Shown here: positions 52,667 to 61,566 of the stretch, one piece after another
How positions within the stretch are numbered: the first letter of the stretch is position 1
Layout of the letters: the number at the start of each line of letters is the position of its first letter
Assembly (NCBI GenBank): GCA_903834765.1
Contig: CAILKE010000004.1
Location: 248,001-312,000, forward strand
Direction of reading: 5' to 3'
DNA from: an uncultured Bacteroidota bacterium
GTDB taxonomy: Bacteria > Bacteroidota > Bacteroidia > B-17B0 > Aurantibacillaceae
DNA length: 64,000 nucleotides
Notes under the pieces: model-generated
Databases searched by the model: none
Told to the model about the DNA's origin: nothing
The model's input: only the letters and a program-made list of their open reading frames with translations
Translations under genes and position numbers: made by a program

Positions 52667-55600
52667 GTGCATATATATTTATATATCATATCATTTCTAT
52701 GCTTAACCGCATTGTCTAGTTTTGGGCAAAAAATTAATCTGCAGAAATTTTCAGTTAAGGATGGCTTGTGCCAATCTACCGTTAAACAAATAGAACAAGA
52801 TAATTATGGTAACTTATGGTTAGCTACAAATTATGGTCTATCAAAATTTAATGGTAAAACCTTTGAAAATTATACAACGTCCAATGGACTTCCTTCAAAT
52901 GATATTTCTAGCTTATTGTATACTAATGAGCAATTGTTTATTGGAACTCGTAAAGGATTATGCATGTTTAACGGAAGTAAAATTGAGCATGTTGATTTGT
53001 TTCAAAAAGTAAATGGTAATATTAAAAAAATTCTTGAAAGAGAAAAAGTTTTACATATTATTACTACAAAAGGATATTACTTATTAGATATAGGAAAAAG
53101 TTCATATACGCTTGACTCTATAGCTATACCAAACGTTACCTCACAAAACCCTACAGATGCTGAGTTTGATCCAGATGGTAATTTATGGATATCAACAAAT
53201 AAAAAAGGATTGTTTTTTTTAGAATTATCGATTTCAACCAAAGTCCCAAAATTGGTGATGATTCAGAATTCTGTTGCATCAACTACAATTAATAAAAAAC
53301 TAGTTAGGGTTGTCAATTTTAATAGTGATAATATATTAAGGGGTAATACTATTGCTAGTATCGAGTTTGATAAACAAAATAATTTATTATTAAGTGATTG
53401 GTCAAATGGCTTAGCCCAAATAAAATTTGATACAAGACTAACGGATGGTATTTTTGAAGCAAGATATATCTGCTTAGACTCTGCAGTAACTGGTTCCATT
53501 AAAGTAGATAGATTTTCAAATATATATCTTGATTCAGAAGGTAATATGTATTTAGCTTCTGATGGGTTTGGTTACATTCAAATACCATTAGATAAAAATA
53601 CGAATGAACTTGATTTTTCAAAAAACGATTTGTTTTGGATAAATAATACACAAGGTTTTTATGGGAATAATCCTTTATGTTTTAAAGTAGATAATAATAA
53701 TAACACTTGGATTGGAACTCTCAACGACGGACTTGTATTATTAAATGACAAAAGTTCTTTGAGTTATAATCAAAAGTTGGGTTTAGATGAAGAAAAAGTA
53801 ATTAGTCTTTATAGATCTTCAGATAGCTCTTTATGGCTTGGCACTTATGGTGGGGGAGCATTTCAATTTAAAAACACAAAGTTTACACGGAGTTTTTGGG
53901 AACAAGGAATTAGTGAGTCAATAGTAAAAAGTATTGCTGAAGATAATTACGGAAATATATGGCTAGGAACTACAGGCGGAGGAATTAGTATTATTAGCAA
54001 AGACAACACTAAAAAAGAATTGCTTGTATCCAAAGTGATATCAGAAACAAATAGTCTAGTCAGTAATTTTGTATCCTTTATTTATAAAGCTAAAAACGGA
54101 GCAATGTGGGTAGGTTATCAATCACAAAACAGAATTGATCGAATCATTATTAATAAAGATTTCTCTTATAATATCACATCATTTGCAATTACTGATTTTA
54201 ATAGCTTTAATGTTTCTTGCATTTTAGAAGATGATGCGAATAATATATGGGTTGCATCAAATGAGGGTATTTGGATTTTAAATCCTAAAACTGGAAAAGT
54301 TAATAATGAATATGCCGTAATTAAAAACAGTCAAACTATGGCTATGGATTGGAACGGCAATATGTGGATAGGTTCTTCAGATGTTGGCGCAATCATATTA
54401 AAAAATAAATTGAAAGTGCGCTATTTTGAAAATGCTTTAGCTAATTCTTTTGAAAAAATATCAACGCAGAAAGGCATCAGTAGTAATTGTATTAACACAA
54501 TCTTATTTGAAAAGGATGTTATTTGGTTTATTACTAATAATGGAATCAATGAAATTACGTTTGACAGTTATCTTAATAAAATTAAAGAAGTCAAAAATTG
54601 GAACAAATCTAATGGTTTTGCATCCTATGATAATAAACCGAACGCTTCAGTTTTTGATAATCAACAAAATATTTGGATTGGTTCGATAGAAGGATTAACT
54701 CAATATAAAAGCAGAAGAGGAGAAGACGATGTGGTTTCTAAAAAAAAGATAAACATTTTTATTAATTCCATACGTATAGAAAATAAAAGTATTGATTGGG
54801 CAGATGAAGCTTTATTTAAAACGGGTGAGTTTACAAATGTAAAATTTGATGGTTTTTTTAATTGGTATAAAATACCTAAAAATTTACAATTAGATTATAC
54901 TCATAATTCCATACAATTAGTTTTAAATACCGATAATATAGGTGAGCAAAAGCAAATAAATTATGCGCATAAATTAATTGGATATGATAAAGATTGGATA
55001 ATATTATTTAACTCAAACGAAATAACCTATCGTAATTTACCATCAGGTGATTATAGTTTAGTAATAAAAGCTTCATTAGGAAATGACTTTGAAAATGCTA
55101 ATGAGTTTATATACAATTTCAGTATTAAGCCACCATTTTGGAAAGCTACTTGGTTTTATGTGGCTTTGGTATTAATTATTTTAGCATTATTATATTATTT
55201 AATTACGAGTAGAGAAAAAAGATTAAAACGCGAAAAATTAAAATTAGAATTATTAGTTAAATCTCGTACATCGGAAATAGAAAACAAAAAACGCGAGATT
55301 GAGCTTCAAAGCACCCTTATTCAAGGCATTAATAAAGACCTTACAGATAGTATAAAATATGCGAAACGTATTCAGCAAACTATATTACCTAATGCTGAAA
55401 ATTTAAAGAAATATTTTGCTGAGCATTTTATTTATTATAAACCCCGAAATATAGTAAGTGGCGATTATTATTGGATAAAAGAAGTTAATAATTGCTTGTA
55501 TGTAGCAGTTGTTGATTGCACAGGACACGGTGTGCCTGGAGCATTTATGTCATTGATTTCAAGTAGTATATTAAATGAATCGATAGATGACCAGCTCAAT

Positions 55601-56089
55601 CATCATCATCCAGAAAAAATGTTGGAGTACTTGCGTAAAGAAATTAATTTGCGCTTAAATCAAAATAGTACCGAGCTAGTAAATGATGGCTTGGATATTG
55701 CCCTTATATGTTTCGATAAAAAAAATTCAACTATCGAATATGTTAATGCTAATAGACCATTATATATTATATCTAATGACGAATTAATAACTTTGGCTTC
55801 AGAAAATGTTAGTATTGGTGGTTATGCTGACTTAGATGCCGTTATCCCAAGTAAAAAAATAAACATCAAAAAAGATGATTTATTATTTATGTTTACAGAT
55901 GGCATCACCGATCAGTTTGGTGGAGAAAAAAATAAAAAGTATAATCCTCAAAGATTACGTCAATTTTTATTAATGAATAATCATTTACCACTTGAAGTAC
56001 TAAATAAAAAATTAAGTGCTGAAATTGCTGAATGGCAGGGAGCATTTGAGCAAACAGATGATATTCTAATGATGGGAATGAAAATTTAA
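52667..56089 (+). CDS. Propeller-type sensor fused to SpoIIE (PP2C) phosphatase
   Basis: 1140 aa. Signal peptide (LYIISFLCLTALSSFG), then about 12-14 two-component-regulator propeller repeats (DNYGNLWLATNYGLSKF, DNYGNIWLGTTGGGISII, DNQQNIWIGSIEGL) to about residue 690, a Y_Y_Y domain (residues about 735-820), one transmembrane helix (about 826-847), a short coiled coil, and a C-terminal SpoIIE domain (about 890-1140). The phosphatase motifs are SGDYYWIKEVNN, VVDCTGHGVPGAFMS and FTDGITDQFGG. The plan equals that of Bacteroidota hybrid sensors, with a Ser/Thr phosphatase in place of a histidine kinase. It likely senses an extracellular ligand and dephosphorylates an anti-sigma antagonist. Start GTG 52667. 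Also see the HATPase at 16049. Confidence 0.93.
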   Translation: MHIYLYIISFLCLTALSSFGQKINLQKFSVKDGLCQSTVKQIEQDNYGNLWLATNYGLSKFNGKTFENYTTSNGLPSNDISSLLYTNEQLFIGTRKGLCMFNGSKIEHVDLFQKVNGNIKKILEREKVLHIITTKGYYLLDIGKSSYTLDSIAIPNVTSQNPTDAEFDPDGNLWISTNKKGLFFLELSISTKVPKLVMIQNSVASTTINKKLVRVVNFNSDNILRGNTIASIEFDKQNNLLLSDWSNGLAQIKFDTRLTDGIFEARYICLDSAVTGSIKVDRFSNIYLDSEGNMYLASDGFGYIQIPLDKNTNELDFSKNDLFWINNTQGFYGNNPLCFKVDNNNNTWIGTLNDGLVLLNDKSSLSYNQKLGLDEEKVISLYRSSDSSLWLGTYGGGAFQFKNTKFTRSFWEQGISESIVKSIAEDNYGNIWLGTTGGGISIISKDNTKKELLVSKVISETNSLVSNFVSFIYKAKNGAMWVGYQSQNRIDRIIINKDFSYNITSFAITDFNSFNVSCILEDDANNIWVASNEGIWILNPKTGKVNNEYAVIKNSQTMAMDWNGNMWIGSSDVGAIILKNKLKVRYFENALANSFEKISTQKGISSNCINTILFEKDVIWFITNNGINEITFDSYLNKIKEVKNWNKSNGFASYDNKPNASVFDNQQNIWIGSIEGLTQYKSRRGEDDVVSKKKINIFINSIRIENKSIDWADEALFKTGEFTNVKFDGFFNWYKIPKNLQLDYTHNSIQLVLNTDNIGEQKQINYAHKLIGYDKDWIILFNSNEITYRNLPSGDYSLVIKASLGNDFENANEFIYNFSIKPPFWKATWFYVALVLIILALLYYLITSREKRLKREKLKLELLVKSRTSEIENKKREIELQSTLIQGINKDLTDSIKYAKRIQQTILPNAENLKKYFAEHFIYYKPRNIVSGDYYWIKEVNNCLYVAVVDCTGHGVPGAFMSLISSSILNESIDDQLNHHHPEKMLEYLRKEINLRLNQNSTELVNDGLDIALICFDKKNSTIEYVNANRPLYIISNDELITLASENVSIGGYADLDAVIPSKKINIKKDDLLFMFTDGITDQFGGEKNKKYNPQRLRQFLLMNNHLPLEVLNKKLSAEIAEWQGAFEQTDDILMMGMKI

Positions 56090-56131
56090 TGATAGTTTAA
56101 GACTCAATTAGTTTCACTTTTTTTTATTGTT

Positions 56132-56171
56132 TATTAACCAGATTATTTAAATATAAATTTTAAACAGGCCT
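56132..56171. mobile_element. Half MITE (right terminal repeat) in front of comEC
   Basis: The bases at 56132-56171 align with the right end of the MITE at 2706-2903 (AATTTTAAACAGGC, preceded by a TTATT-rich segment). The left end is absent. The comEC start codon follows two bases later. Confidence 0.7.
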
Positions 56172-56173
56172 AA

Positions 56174-58219
56174 GTGTTAAATTTTAAAACTATTCCTTTT
56201 TTCAAAATTTTACTGCCCTATATTTTAGGGATTATGTTTGTTTTGAAATTTGGTTTGTTTAATAATCTTCACTTACTATTTATTAGCTCTTCTCTATTAG
56301 TAATTCCAACTTATTTATTTCAAAAGTATTTCAAATCAAATTCAAATTTCAAAAAATGGATTTATATTTTTAGTACCCATATTTTTTTATTTTTATTAGC
56401 AGGTGAGTGTTGTTTTTTCTACCAAGCCAAACATAACTCCAATCATTATTCGAATCATGTAACGCCTTCAGAACAAGGAATTATTGGTATTATAGACGAT
56501 TTACCCGTTGTGACAGATAAATTTATAAAGTTTTCAATTCAATTAAAATGTATTGAAACAAATTCAAATTGGAATTATGTAACTGGTAATACGATTGTTT
56601 ATTTAAAAAATGATTCAACTATCAATTTGCAAATTGGCGATGCTGTTTTTATAAATTCGAAATTCAGTTATGTAAATGAACCTAAAAATCCTTATGAATT
56701 TAATTACAAAACTTTTTTAGAAAACAAAAACATATACCACGTGGTGTATGTCAAACCAAAGCAATTAAGTATTTTAAAGGATATGCCAAACTCCTTCTCG
56801 TTTATGCAACTTGGAGCTGCTATAAAGGCAAAAGTTGTATTTATATTAAGAAGTTGCCATTTATCTCAGAAAGCATTTTCTATTTGTGCGGCCTTATTAG
56901 TTGGTTATGATGATGAAATCGATAAAGACGTCATGCAAATTTTTTCGCATTCAGGTACTCTACATATTCTTTCTGTTTCTGGTATGCATACGGGGTTATT
57001 GTACGGATTAATTATTGCTATTTTTTTATTTTTTGATAAACATGATCGGTACAAAAAAACAAAATGTTTGGTGGTAATAATAAGCCTCATTTTATTTGTT
57101 TTTATTACCGGATTTTCACCTTCTGTTTTGAGAGCAGCCTTAATGTTGACATTGGTGATTGTTGGAAAAACATTTTATAAGCAAGGTAATGCTTATAATA
57201 CCTTATTGGTTTCGGCTTTTGTATTATTGTTGTTTAATCCCTATTTAATAACCGATGCAGGCTTCCTGCTTAGCTATTTTGCGGTATTTGGCATAATGTA
57301 TTTATATCCGATTATTCATCGCCAGTATGTATTTACTAATTCAATTATCCAGTGGTTTTGGAATCTTATTTTAATGTCAGTTGCTGCAACGGTTTTTACA
57401 TTGCCAATATCACTTTACTTTTTTCATCAATTTCCTATTTGGTTTGCATTTTCTAATTTAATTATTATCCCTATTAGTATTGGTTTAATGGCAGCTAGTG
57501 CTTTATTATTGTGTTGCTATAAAATCGCTTTTCTAAAAACAGTCCTCGTATATATTATCAATTCATTTACAGCCATTATGCTTTGGATAGCACAATTAAC
57601 GGATAACTCCAGCTATGGTTATTTAGATTATATTGCTTTCTCAAAAGTGGATGTTGTGTGTTGCATACTGTTTTTGCTAGCGTTTTTTCTGTTTATCTAT
57701 ACTAAGGGTTATAAGCAATTAATGGCATTAGGTGTTATTATTATTTTATGGTTATCAGCTTCCATAGTTGTTAATTATAAGCATTTGCAACAAACAGAAT
57801 TAGTTGTTTTTTCCGTTAAGAATAAATCGGCTTTAGTACTTAGAATTGGTAAACATTTTTATATAGACACGAAAAAATTATCTAGGAATGAATTTCATCG
57901 ATTTGTAAAGCCTTATTTACTTAATTATTCAAATCCAGTTGTTATTCCTATCAATTGCGACGCCTTAAAAGTGAATGAAACATCCATTTTGCAATCTAAT
58001 AACTTAACTGTTTTAACTGATGATTACGCTGCTAAATATATTATTGTGAGTGATAATAAAGAAATTCAATTAAATAGCTTACATAAAACAAAACCAATTA
58101 TTATTGCGGATTGTAGTAACAATTATAACTTTGTGAAAGAATTGAAAAAGCGTTGTGTCAAAGAAGGGTTGGTATTTTACTCAGTAAAAGATAAGGGCGC
58201 ATTCACTATTAAATTATAA
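56174..58219 (+). CDS. ComEC/Rec2 family competence protein
   Basis: 681 aa inner-membrane channel protein for DNA uptake. Three N-terminal helices and a DUF4131-type soluble domain (residues about 25-200) precede the Competence domain with about seven helices (HILSVSGMHTGLLYGLIIAIFLFF, FITGFSPSVLRAALMLTLVIVG, ITDAGFLLSYFAVFGIMYLYP). The C-terminal 140 residues are a degenerate or absent metallo-beta-lactamase-like domain without the HxHxDH motif, as in other Bacteroidota ComEC. The start is GTG 56174-56176 directly after a MITE terminal repeat; no in-frame ATG precedes the first helix. Suggests natural transformation ability but does not prove it. Confidence 0.9.
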   Translation: MLNFKTIPFFKILLPYILGIMFVLKFGLFNNLHLLFISSSLLVIPTYLFQKYFKSNSNFKKWIYIFSTHIFLFLLAGECCFFYQAKHNSNHYSNHVTPSEQGIIGIIDDLPVVTDKFIKFSIQLKCIETNSNWNYVTGNTIVYLKNDSTINLQIGDAVFINSKFSYVNEPKNPYEFNYKTFLENKNIYHVVYVKPKQLSILKDMPNSFSFMQLGAAIKAKVVFILRSCHLSQKAFSICAALLVGYDDEIDKDVMQIFSHSGTLHILSVSGMHTGLLYGLIIAIFLFFDKHDRYKKTKCLVVIISLILFVFITGFSPSVLRAALMLTLVIVGKTFYKQGNAYNTLLVSAFVLLLFNPYLITDAGFLLSYFAVFGIMYLYPIIHRQYVFTNSIIQWFWNLILMSVAATVFTLPISLYFFHQFPIWFAFSNLIIIPISIGLMAASALLLCCYKIAFLKTVLVYIINSFTAIMLWIAQLTDNSSYGYLDYIAFSKVDVVCCILFLLAFFLFIYTKGYKQLMALGVIIILWLSASIVVNYKHLQQTELVVFSVKNKSALVLRIGKHFYIDTKKLSRNEFHRFVKPYLLNYSNPVVIPINCDALKVNETSILQSNNLTVLTDDYAAKYIIVSDNKEIQLNSLHKTKPIIIADCSNNYNFVKELKKRCVKEGLVFYSVKDKGAFTIKL

Positions 58220-58309
58220 ATAAGTATGAATACCCATCATGCCAGTAAGGCAAACACTAAAAAGATGATCGGTATACCATGTAACAATAAAAAACAATAA
58301 TAACTATAC

Positions 58310-59299
58310 ATGAAACTACGCATAGGTGATAAAGTGAGATTTTTAAATGAAGTGGGCGAGGGCGTTATCACACGATTTAAAGATAAGGATACAGTTTTTG
58401 TTGAAATGAACGATGGCTTCGAAATTCCATATTTAACTAAGCATTTGGTTCCTATACATACTGAACTTATTTTAAATCCGGAAGTGGAAAATATGGAAAT
58501 GGAATTGGAAACCATTTTATCTGATTCTATTTATTTTATTATTGAAACCGACCACGAATTACCAATGTTGGTGACAGATTATAAATTTTATTTATTTAAC
58601 TCCTCTTCTTATAATGCTGCTTTTACCTATTCGGTAAAAGATGATGCCCATTTCCAAACGCTGAAACACGGAGAGCTTGGCCCATATCAAAAAATATTTT
58701 TAAAACAAGTGAAGAAGAATTTCTTTACCGAATATGCCTATCACAAAATAGAATGTTTGTTCTTTAAAAACATGCATTATAAATCTCAGTTGCCTTTAGC
58801 AGAGATACTATTTATTAATGATCGTATCATTTCTCAGTCGTCCTTAATTAAGCATGATGAGTTTAAGTTTCCAGTATATGCTTATATCTTAAAGGAAGAT
58901 TTTTTAGACTCTCAAGTCCTTGAGCAAAGGTTGAATGCAGAAGATGTAATGCGGTTAAAATCTATCAAAGAATTTAAACAGCCCATTAAAAAATCAATTG
59001 CGAAGCAACAATTAAAAGATCTTACTAAAGAAGTTGATTTACATATCGAAGTATTAGTAGATTCATATAAGAACTTGACAAACGCTCAAATACTAGCAAT
59101 TCAACTCGAGCGCTTTGAAAAAGAAATAGATTTTTGTTTAGAAAATGGATTTAAAAAATTAATAGTGATACACGGTGTAGGTAATGGAAAACTTAAAAGT
59201 GAAATCATAGAAATCCTTAAAACCATTGATGATATTAGCTTTTATGACGCTTCTTATAAAAATTATGGTTACGGGGCAACCGAAATTATGATTTATTAA
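58310..59299 (+). CDS. DUF2027 and Smr (MutS2-type nuclease) domain protein
   Basis: 329 aa, cytoplasmic. Residues 1-50 form a small beta domain (RIGDKVRFLNEVGEGVITRF) usual at the start of DUF2027 proteins; the middle part is the DUF2027 domain (about 70-210). Residues about 245-329 are an Smr domain with EVDLHIEVLVD and the catalytic-type HGVGNGKL and YGYGATEIMIY. Smr domains nick branched or damaged DNA or cleave RNA. The fusion is common in Bacteroidota. It lacks the MutS ATPase, so it is not a MutS2. Start ATG 58310-58312. Confidence 0.88.
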   Translation: MKLRIGDKVRFLNEVGEGVITRFKDKDTVFVEMNDGFEIPYLTKHLVPIHTELILNPEVENMEMELETILSDSIYFIIETDHELPMLVTDYKFYLFNSSSYNAAFTYSVKDDAHFQTLKHGELGPYQKIFLKQVKKNFFTEYAYHKIECLFFKNMHYKSQLPLAEILFINDRIISQSSLIKHDEFKFPVYAYILKEDFLDSQVLEQRLNAEDVMRLKSIKEFKQPIKKSIAKQQLKDLTKEVDLHIEVLVDSYKNLTNAQILAIQLERFEKEIDFCLENGFKKLIVIHGVGNGKLKSEIIEILKTIDDISFYDASYKNYGYGATEIMIY

Positions 59300-59308
59300 T
59301 CAAACAAA

Positions 59309-59791
59309 TTATTCAGTCATATTTAACACATCAAATACTAAATCTCTCTCATAGCCTTTAGATATAGCAAAAGTAGCTAATTTGAATTTTAATTTAACTG
59401 GATTTTTTTCTGTAATAAGTCTTTTTTTAATGGCTATTACTTTTTTTAATGCAGCTATGTATTCTTCTTCGTCAATTTGCTGAAGTGCTTTTTTAAGACA
59501 ATAGTCACTCACGCGTTTTTGCTTCAATTCCTGTTTAATTTTAATGCGCCCCCATTTTTTAATATTAAATTTCCCTTTAGCGAATTGGATAGCAAAGCGT
59601 TCTTCATTAAGAAAATTATCTTCAATTAGTTTTACGATGATGTTTTCAACGGCTTCTGGCCATAATCCTAATTCATATAATTTATTACGAGTATCTTGTT
59701 GACAACGCTCTTGATAGGCACACCAACTTTGCATTTTAATTAATGCTAAATGAGGATCTGTTATTTTAACGGGTTGTTTTTTTTCGAACAC
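59309..59791 (-). CDS. recX: RecA modulator RecX
   Basis: 160 aa from GTG 59789-59791 (VFEKKQPVKITDP). A TTG two codons earlier is part of a perfect -7 box (TACTTTTG, 59795-59802), so I prefer the GTG. Family features are the three-helix repeats: ALIKMQSWCAYQERCQQDTRNKLYELG, EDNFLNEERFAIQFAKGKFNIKKWGRIKIKQELKQK, and the C-terminal KGYERDLVFDVL. RecX inhibits RecA filament extension. It ends nine bases after the Smr-domain gene on the opposite strand and is divergent from the methyltransferase gene. No recA is in the window. Confidence 0.93.
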   Translation of the reverse strand: MFEKKQPVKITDPHLALIKMQSWCAYQERCQQDTRNKLYELGLWPEAVENIIVKLIEDNFLNEERFAIQFAKGKFNIKKWGRIKIKQELKQKRVSDYCLKKALQQIDEEEYIAALKKVIAIKKRLITEKNPVKLKFKLATFAISKGYERDLVFDVLNMTE

Positions 59792-59794
59792 ATA

Positions 59795-59802
59795 CAAAAG
59801 TA
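59795..59802 (-). promoter_or_regulatory. Predicted recX -7 box
   Basis: TACTTTTG on the minus strand matches the Bacteroidota -7 consensus. No convincing -33 TTTG was found at the right distance. The GTG start follows three bases later, so a leaderless mRNA is expected. Confidence 0.5.
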
Positions 59803-59820
59803 AGATTATTTTATTTGCTA

Positions 59821-59849
59821 TTTGTTACCTATGTTTTTGATTATATTTG
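59821..59849 (+). promoter_or_regulatory. Predicted promoter of the rRNA methyltransferase gene
   Basis: TTTG, 17 bases, TATATTTG, an exact consensus match. The ATG at 59859 lies ten bases beyond the -7 box, so the transcript would have almost no leader. Confidence 0.75.
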
Positions 59850-59858
59850 AATACTGAT

Positions 59859-61217
59859 ATGTTACAATTACCTGATCAATTCTTACAATCTATTTCTTGC
59901 TGTAAGGGCTTTGAGAAAGACGCTTTTATAGAAGCCCATCAAACGTCCTCACCCACAAGCATTAGGATGAATCCATTTAAACCAGCTGCATTAAACTTTC
60001 AGTTGAATAAACGGGTGCTGTGGAATGATAAGGGATTTTATTTAGAAGAGCGACCTAATTTTACGCACGATATATTATTTCAAGCAGGCTGTTATTATGT
60101 ACAAGAGGCTGGATCTATGTTTATAGAATACGCCTTAAAATCGGCAGTAGATTTTAATGAATCATTAGTAACGCTCGATCTGTGCGCTTCTCCGGGTGGG
60201 AAGAGTACTTTGTTTAATTCGTTATTGAACAATCAAAGTGTATTAGTAGCCAATGAAGTTGCTAAACAGCGAGCAGATGTTTTATGTCAAAATTTGACTA
60301 AGTGGGGAACCAGTAATGTAGTTGTTACTAATAACGATCCTTCGGCTTTTGCTGATTTGGAGCAGGTATTTGATGTTATATTAGTGGATGCTCCTTGCAG
60401 TGGTTCTGGTTTATTTAGAAAACAACATGATGCTGTTGATGAGTGGAGTTTGGATAATGTGAATTTATGTTCTTCTCGACAAAAACGAATTTTAGCAGAT
60501 ATTATTGGAAGTTTAAAAGATAATGGCGTCTTACTATATAGCACGTGTTCATATTCCGAACAAGAAAATGAAGAGATTGCAGATTGGTTAGTATCAGAAT
60601 TTAATTTAGAAAGTTTGTCAATTGCAACGCCATCAGAATGGGGAATAGTTGAAACTACAGGTAAAATCAATCAATCCAAAGGTTATCGTTTTTATCCCAA
60701 TAAAACAGATTCAGAAGGATTTTTTTGTAGTGTATTTAAAAAGAAAACTGCAAACGAATTCAACAGATCCTCAAAAAAAGTAAAGCACGAAACATTTACA
60801 CCGATTAAAACAAAAGAAAAAGATTTGTTTTCGGTATGGTTGGATAATATAAACGAATGTGAGATTATTAAATTCAAAGACGATTATTTATTAACCAACA
60901 CTCTTGCGTTAGAGTTCATTAATCGGTATCCTAAATTATATTTAAAAAAAGTAGGCACTACGATTGGTAGTTTGATTAAGGATGAAGTGATACCGCATCA
61001 TGATTTAGCGTTAAGTATTCATTTATCTAAACATATGCAAACCATTGCTTGTGAAGAATCAGAAGCATTAAGTTTTATGAAAAAGAATCTGCAACAGGTT
61101 AATGGCTCTAAAGGATGGAATTTGATGACTTATAAAGCCTTTGGTTTAGGATGGATCAAGCATTTAGGAAATAGAATTAATAATTATTTACCGAACGAAT
61201 TTCGAATTCTTAAATAG
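59859..61217 (+). CDS. rRNA cytosine-C5 methyltransferase, RsmF-like
   Basis: 452 aa from ATG 59859. A TTG at 59847 falls in the predicted -7 box and is rejected. The NOL1/NOP2/Sun SAM-dependent domain has the motif I region TLDLCASPGGKSTLF, DVILVDAPCSGSGLFRK (motif IV, first Cys), and the catalytic STCSYSEQENEE (second Cys). The C-terminal 140 residues (IKTKEKDLFSVWLDNINECEIIKF... and a PUA-like end) fit RsmF-type enzymes that methylate C1407 in 16S rRNA. The exact target base is not provable here. Confidence 0.92.
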   Translation: MLQLPDQFLQSISCCKGFEKDAFIEAHQTSSPTSIRMNPFKPAALNFQLNKRVLWNDKGFYLEERPNFTHDILFQAGCYYVQEAGSMFIEYALKSAVDFNESLVTLDLCASPGGKSTLFNSLLNNQSVLVANEVAKQRADVLCQNLTKWGTSNVVVTNNDPSAFADLEQVFDVILVDAPCSGSGLFRKQHDAVDEWSLDNVNLCSSRQKRILADIIGSLKDNGVLLYSTCSYSEQENEEIADWLVSEFNLESLSIATPSEWGIVETTGKINQSKGYRFYPNKTDSEGFFCSVFKKKTANEFNRSSKKVKHETFTPIKTKEKDLFSVWLDNINECEIIKFKDDYLLTNTLALEFINRYPKLYLKKVGTTIGSLIKDEVIPHHDLALSIHLSKHMQTIACEESEALSFMKKNLQQVNGSKGWNLMTYKAFGLGWIKHLGNRINNYLPNEFRILK

Positions 61218-61255
61218 AATGTTATAAATTCGTATAAATTTAAAATACAAGAATT

Positions 61256-61564
61256 ATGTTTGGAAAAATGGGAGATATGATGGGCAAGCTAAAAGAAATG
61301 AAGCAGAAAGCCGATGAGATCAAATTAAAATTGGACTCGACTATTATTAATGTTGAAGGAGCTGGAGGTGATATAAAAATATCTATTAGTGGTAATCGTG
61401 AAATTAAATCATTAACGATTGCAGATGCTTTGCAGCATGGTAATAAAGTAGAACTGGAAGAACAGCTGATTGTGACTATTAACAAAGCTTTATTCAAGGC
61501 AAACGAAACAAATGAGTATGAAATGAAGCAAGTGGCAAGTGGTATGCTGCCAGGCTTAGGATAG
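61256..61564 (+). CDS. YbaB/EbfC family nucleoid-associated protein
   Basis: 102 aa DNA-binding dimer-forming protein that binds AT-rich DNA and is often encoded next to recR or dnaX; here it follows the methyltransferase gene by 38 bases. Pattern: KMGDMMGKLKEMKQKADEIKLKLDST, then VEGAGGDIKISISGNREIKSLTI, and the acidic LEEQLIVTINKAL. Start ATG 61256-61258. Ends two bases before the convergent HD-domain gene. Confidence 0.93.
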   Translation: MFGKMGDMMGKLKEMKQKADEIKLKLDSTIINVEGAGGDIKISISGNREIKSLTIADALQHGNKVELEEQLIVTINKALFKANETNEYEMKQVASGMLPGLG

Positions 61565-61566
61565 CT

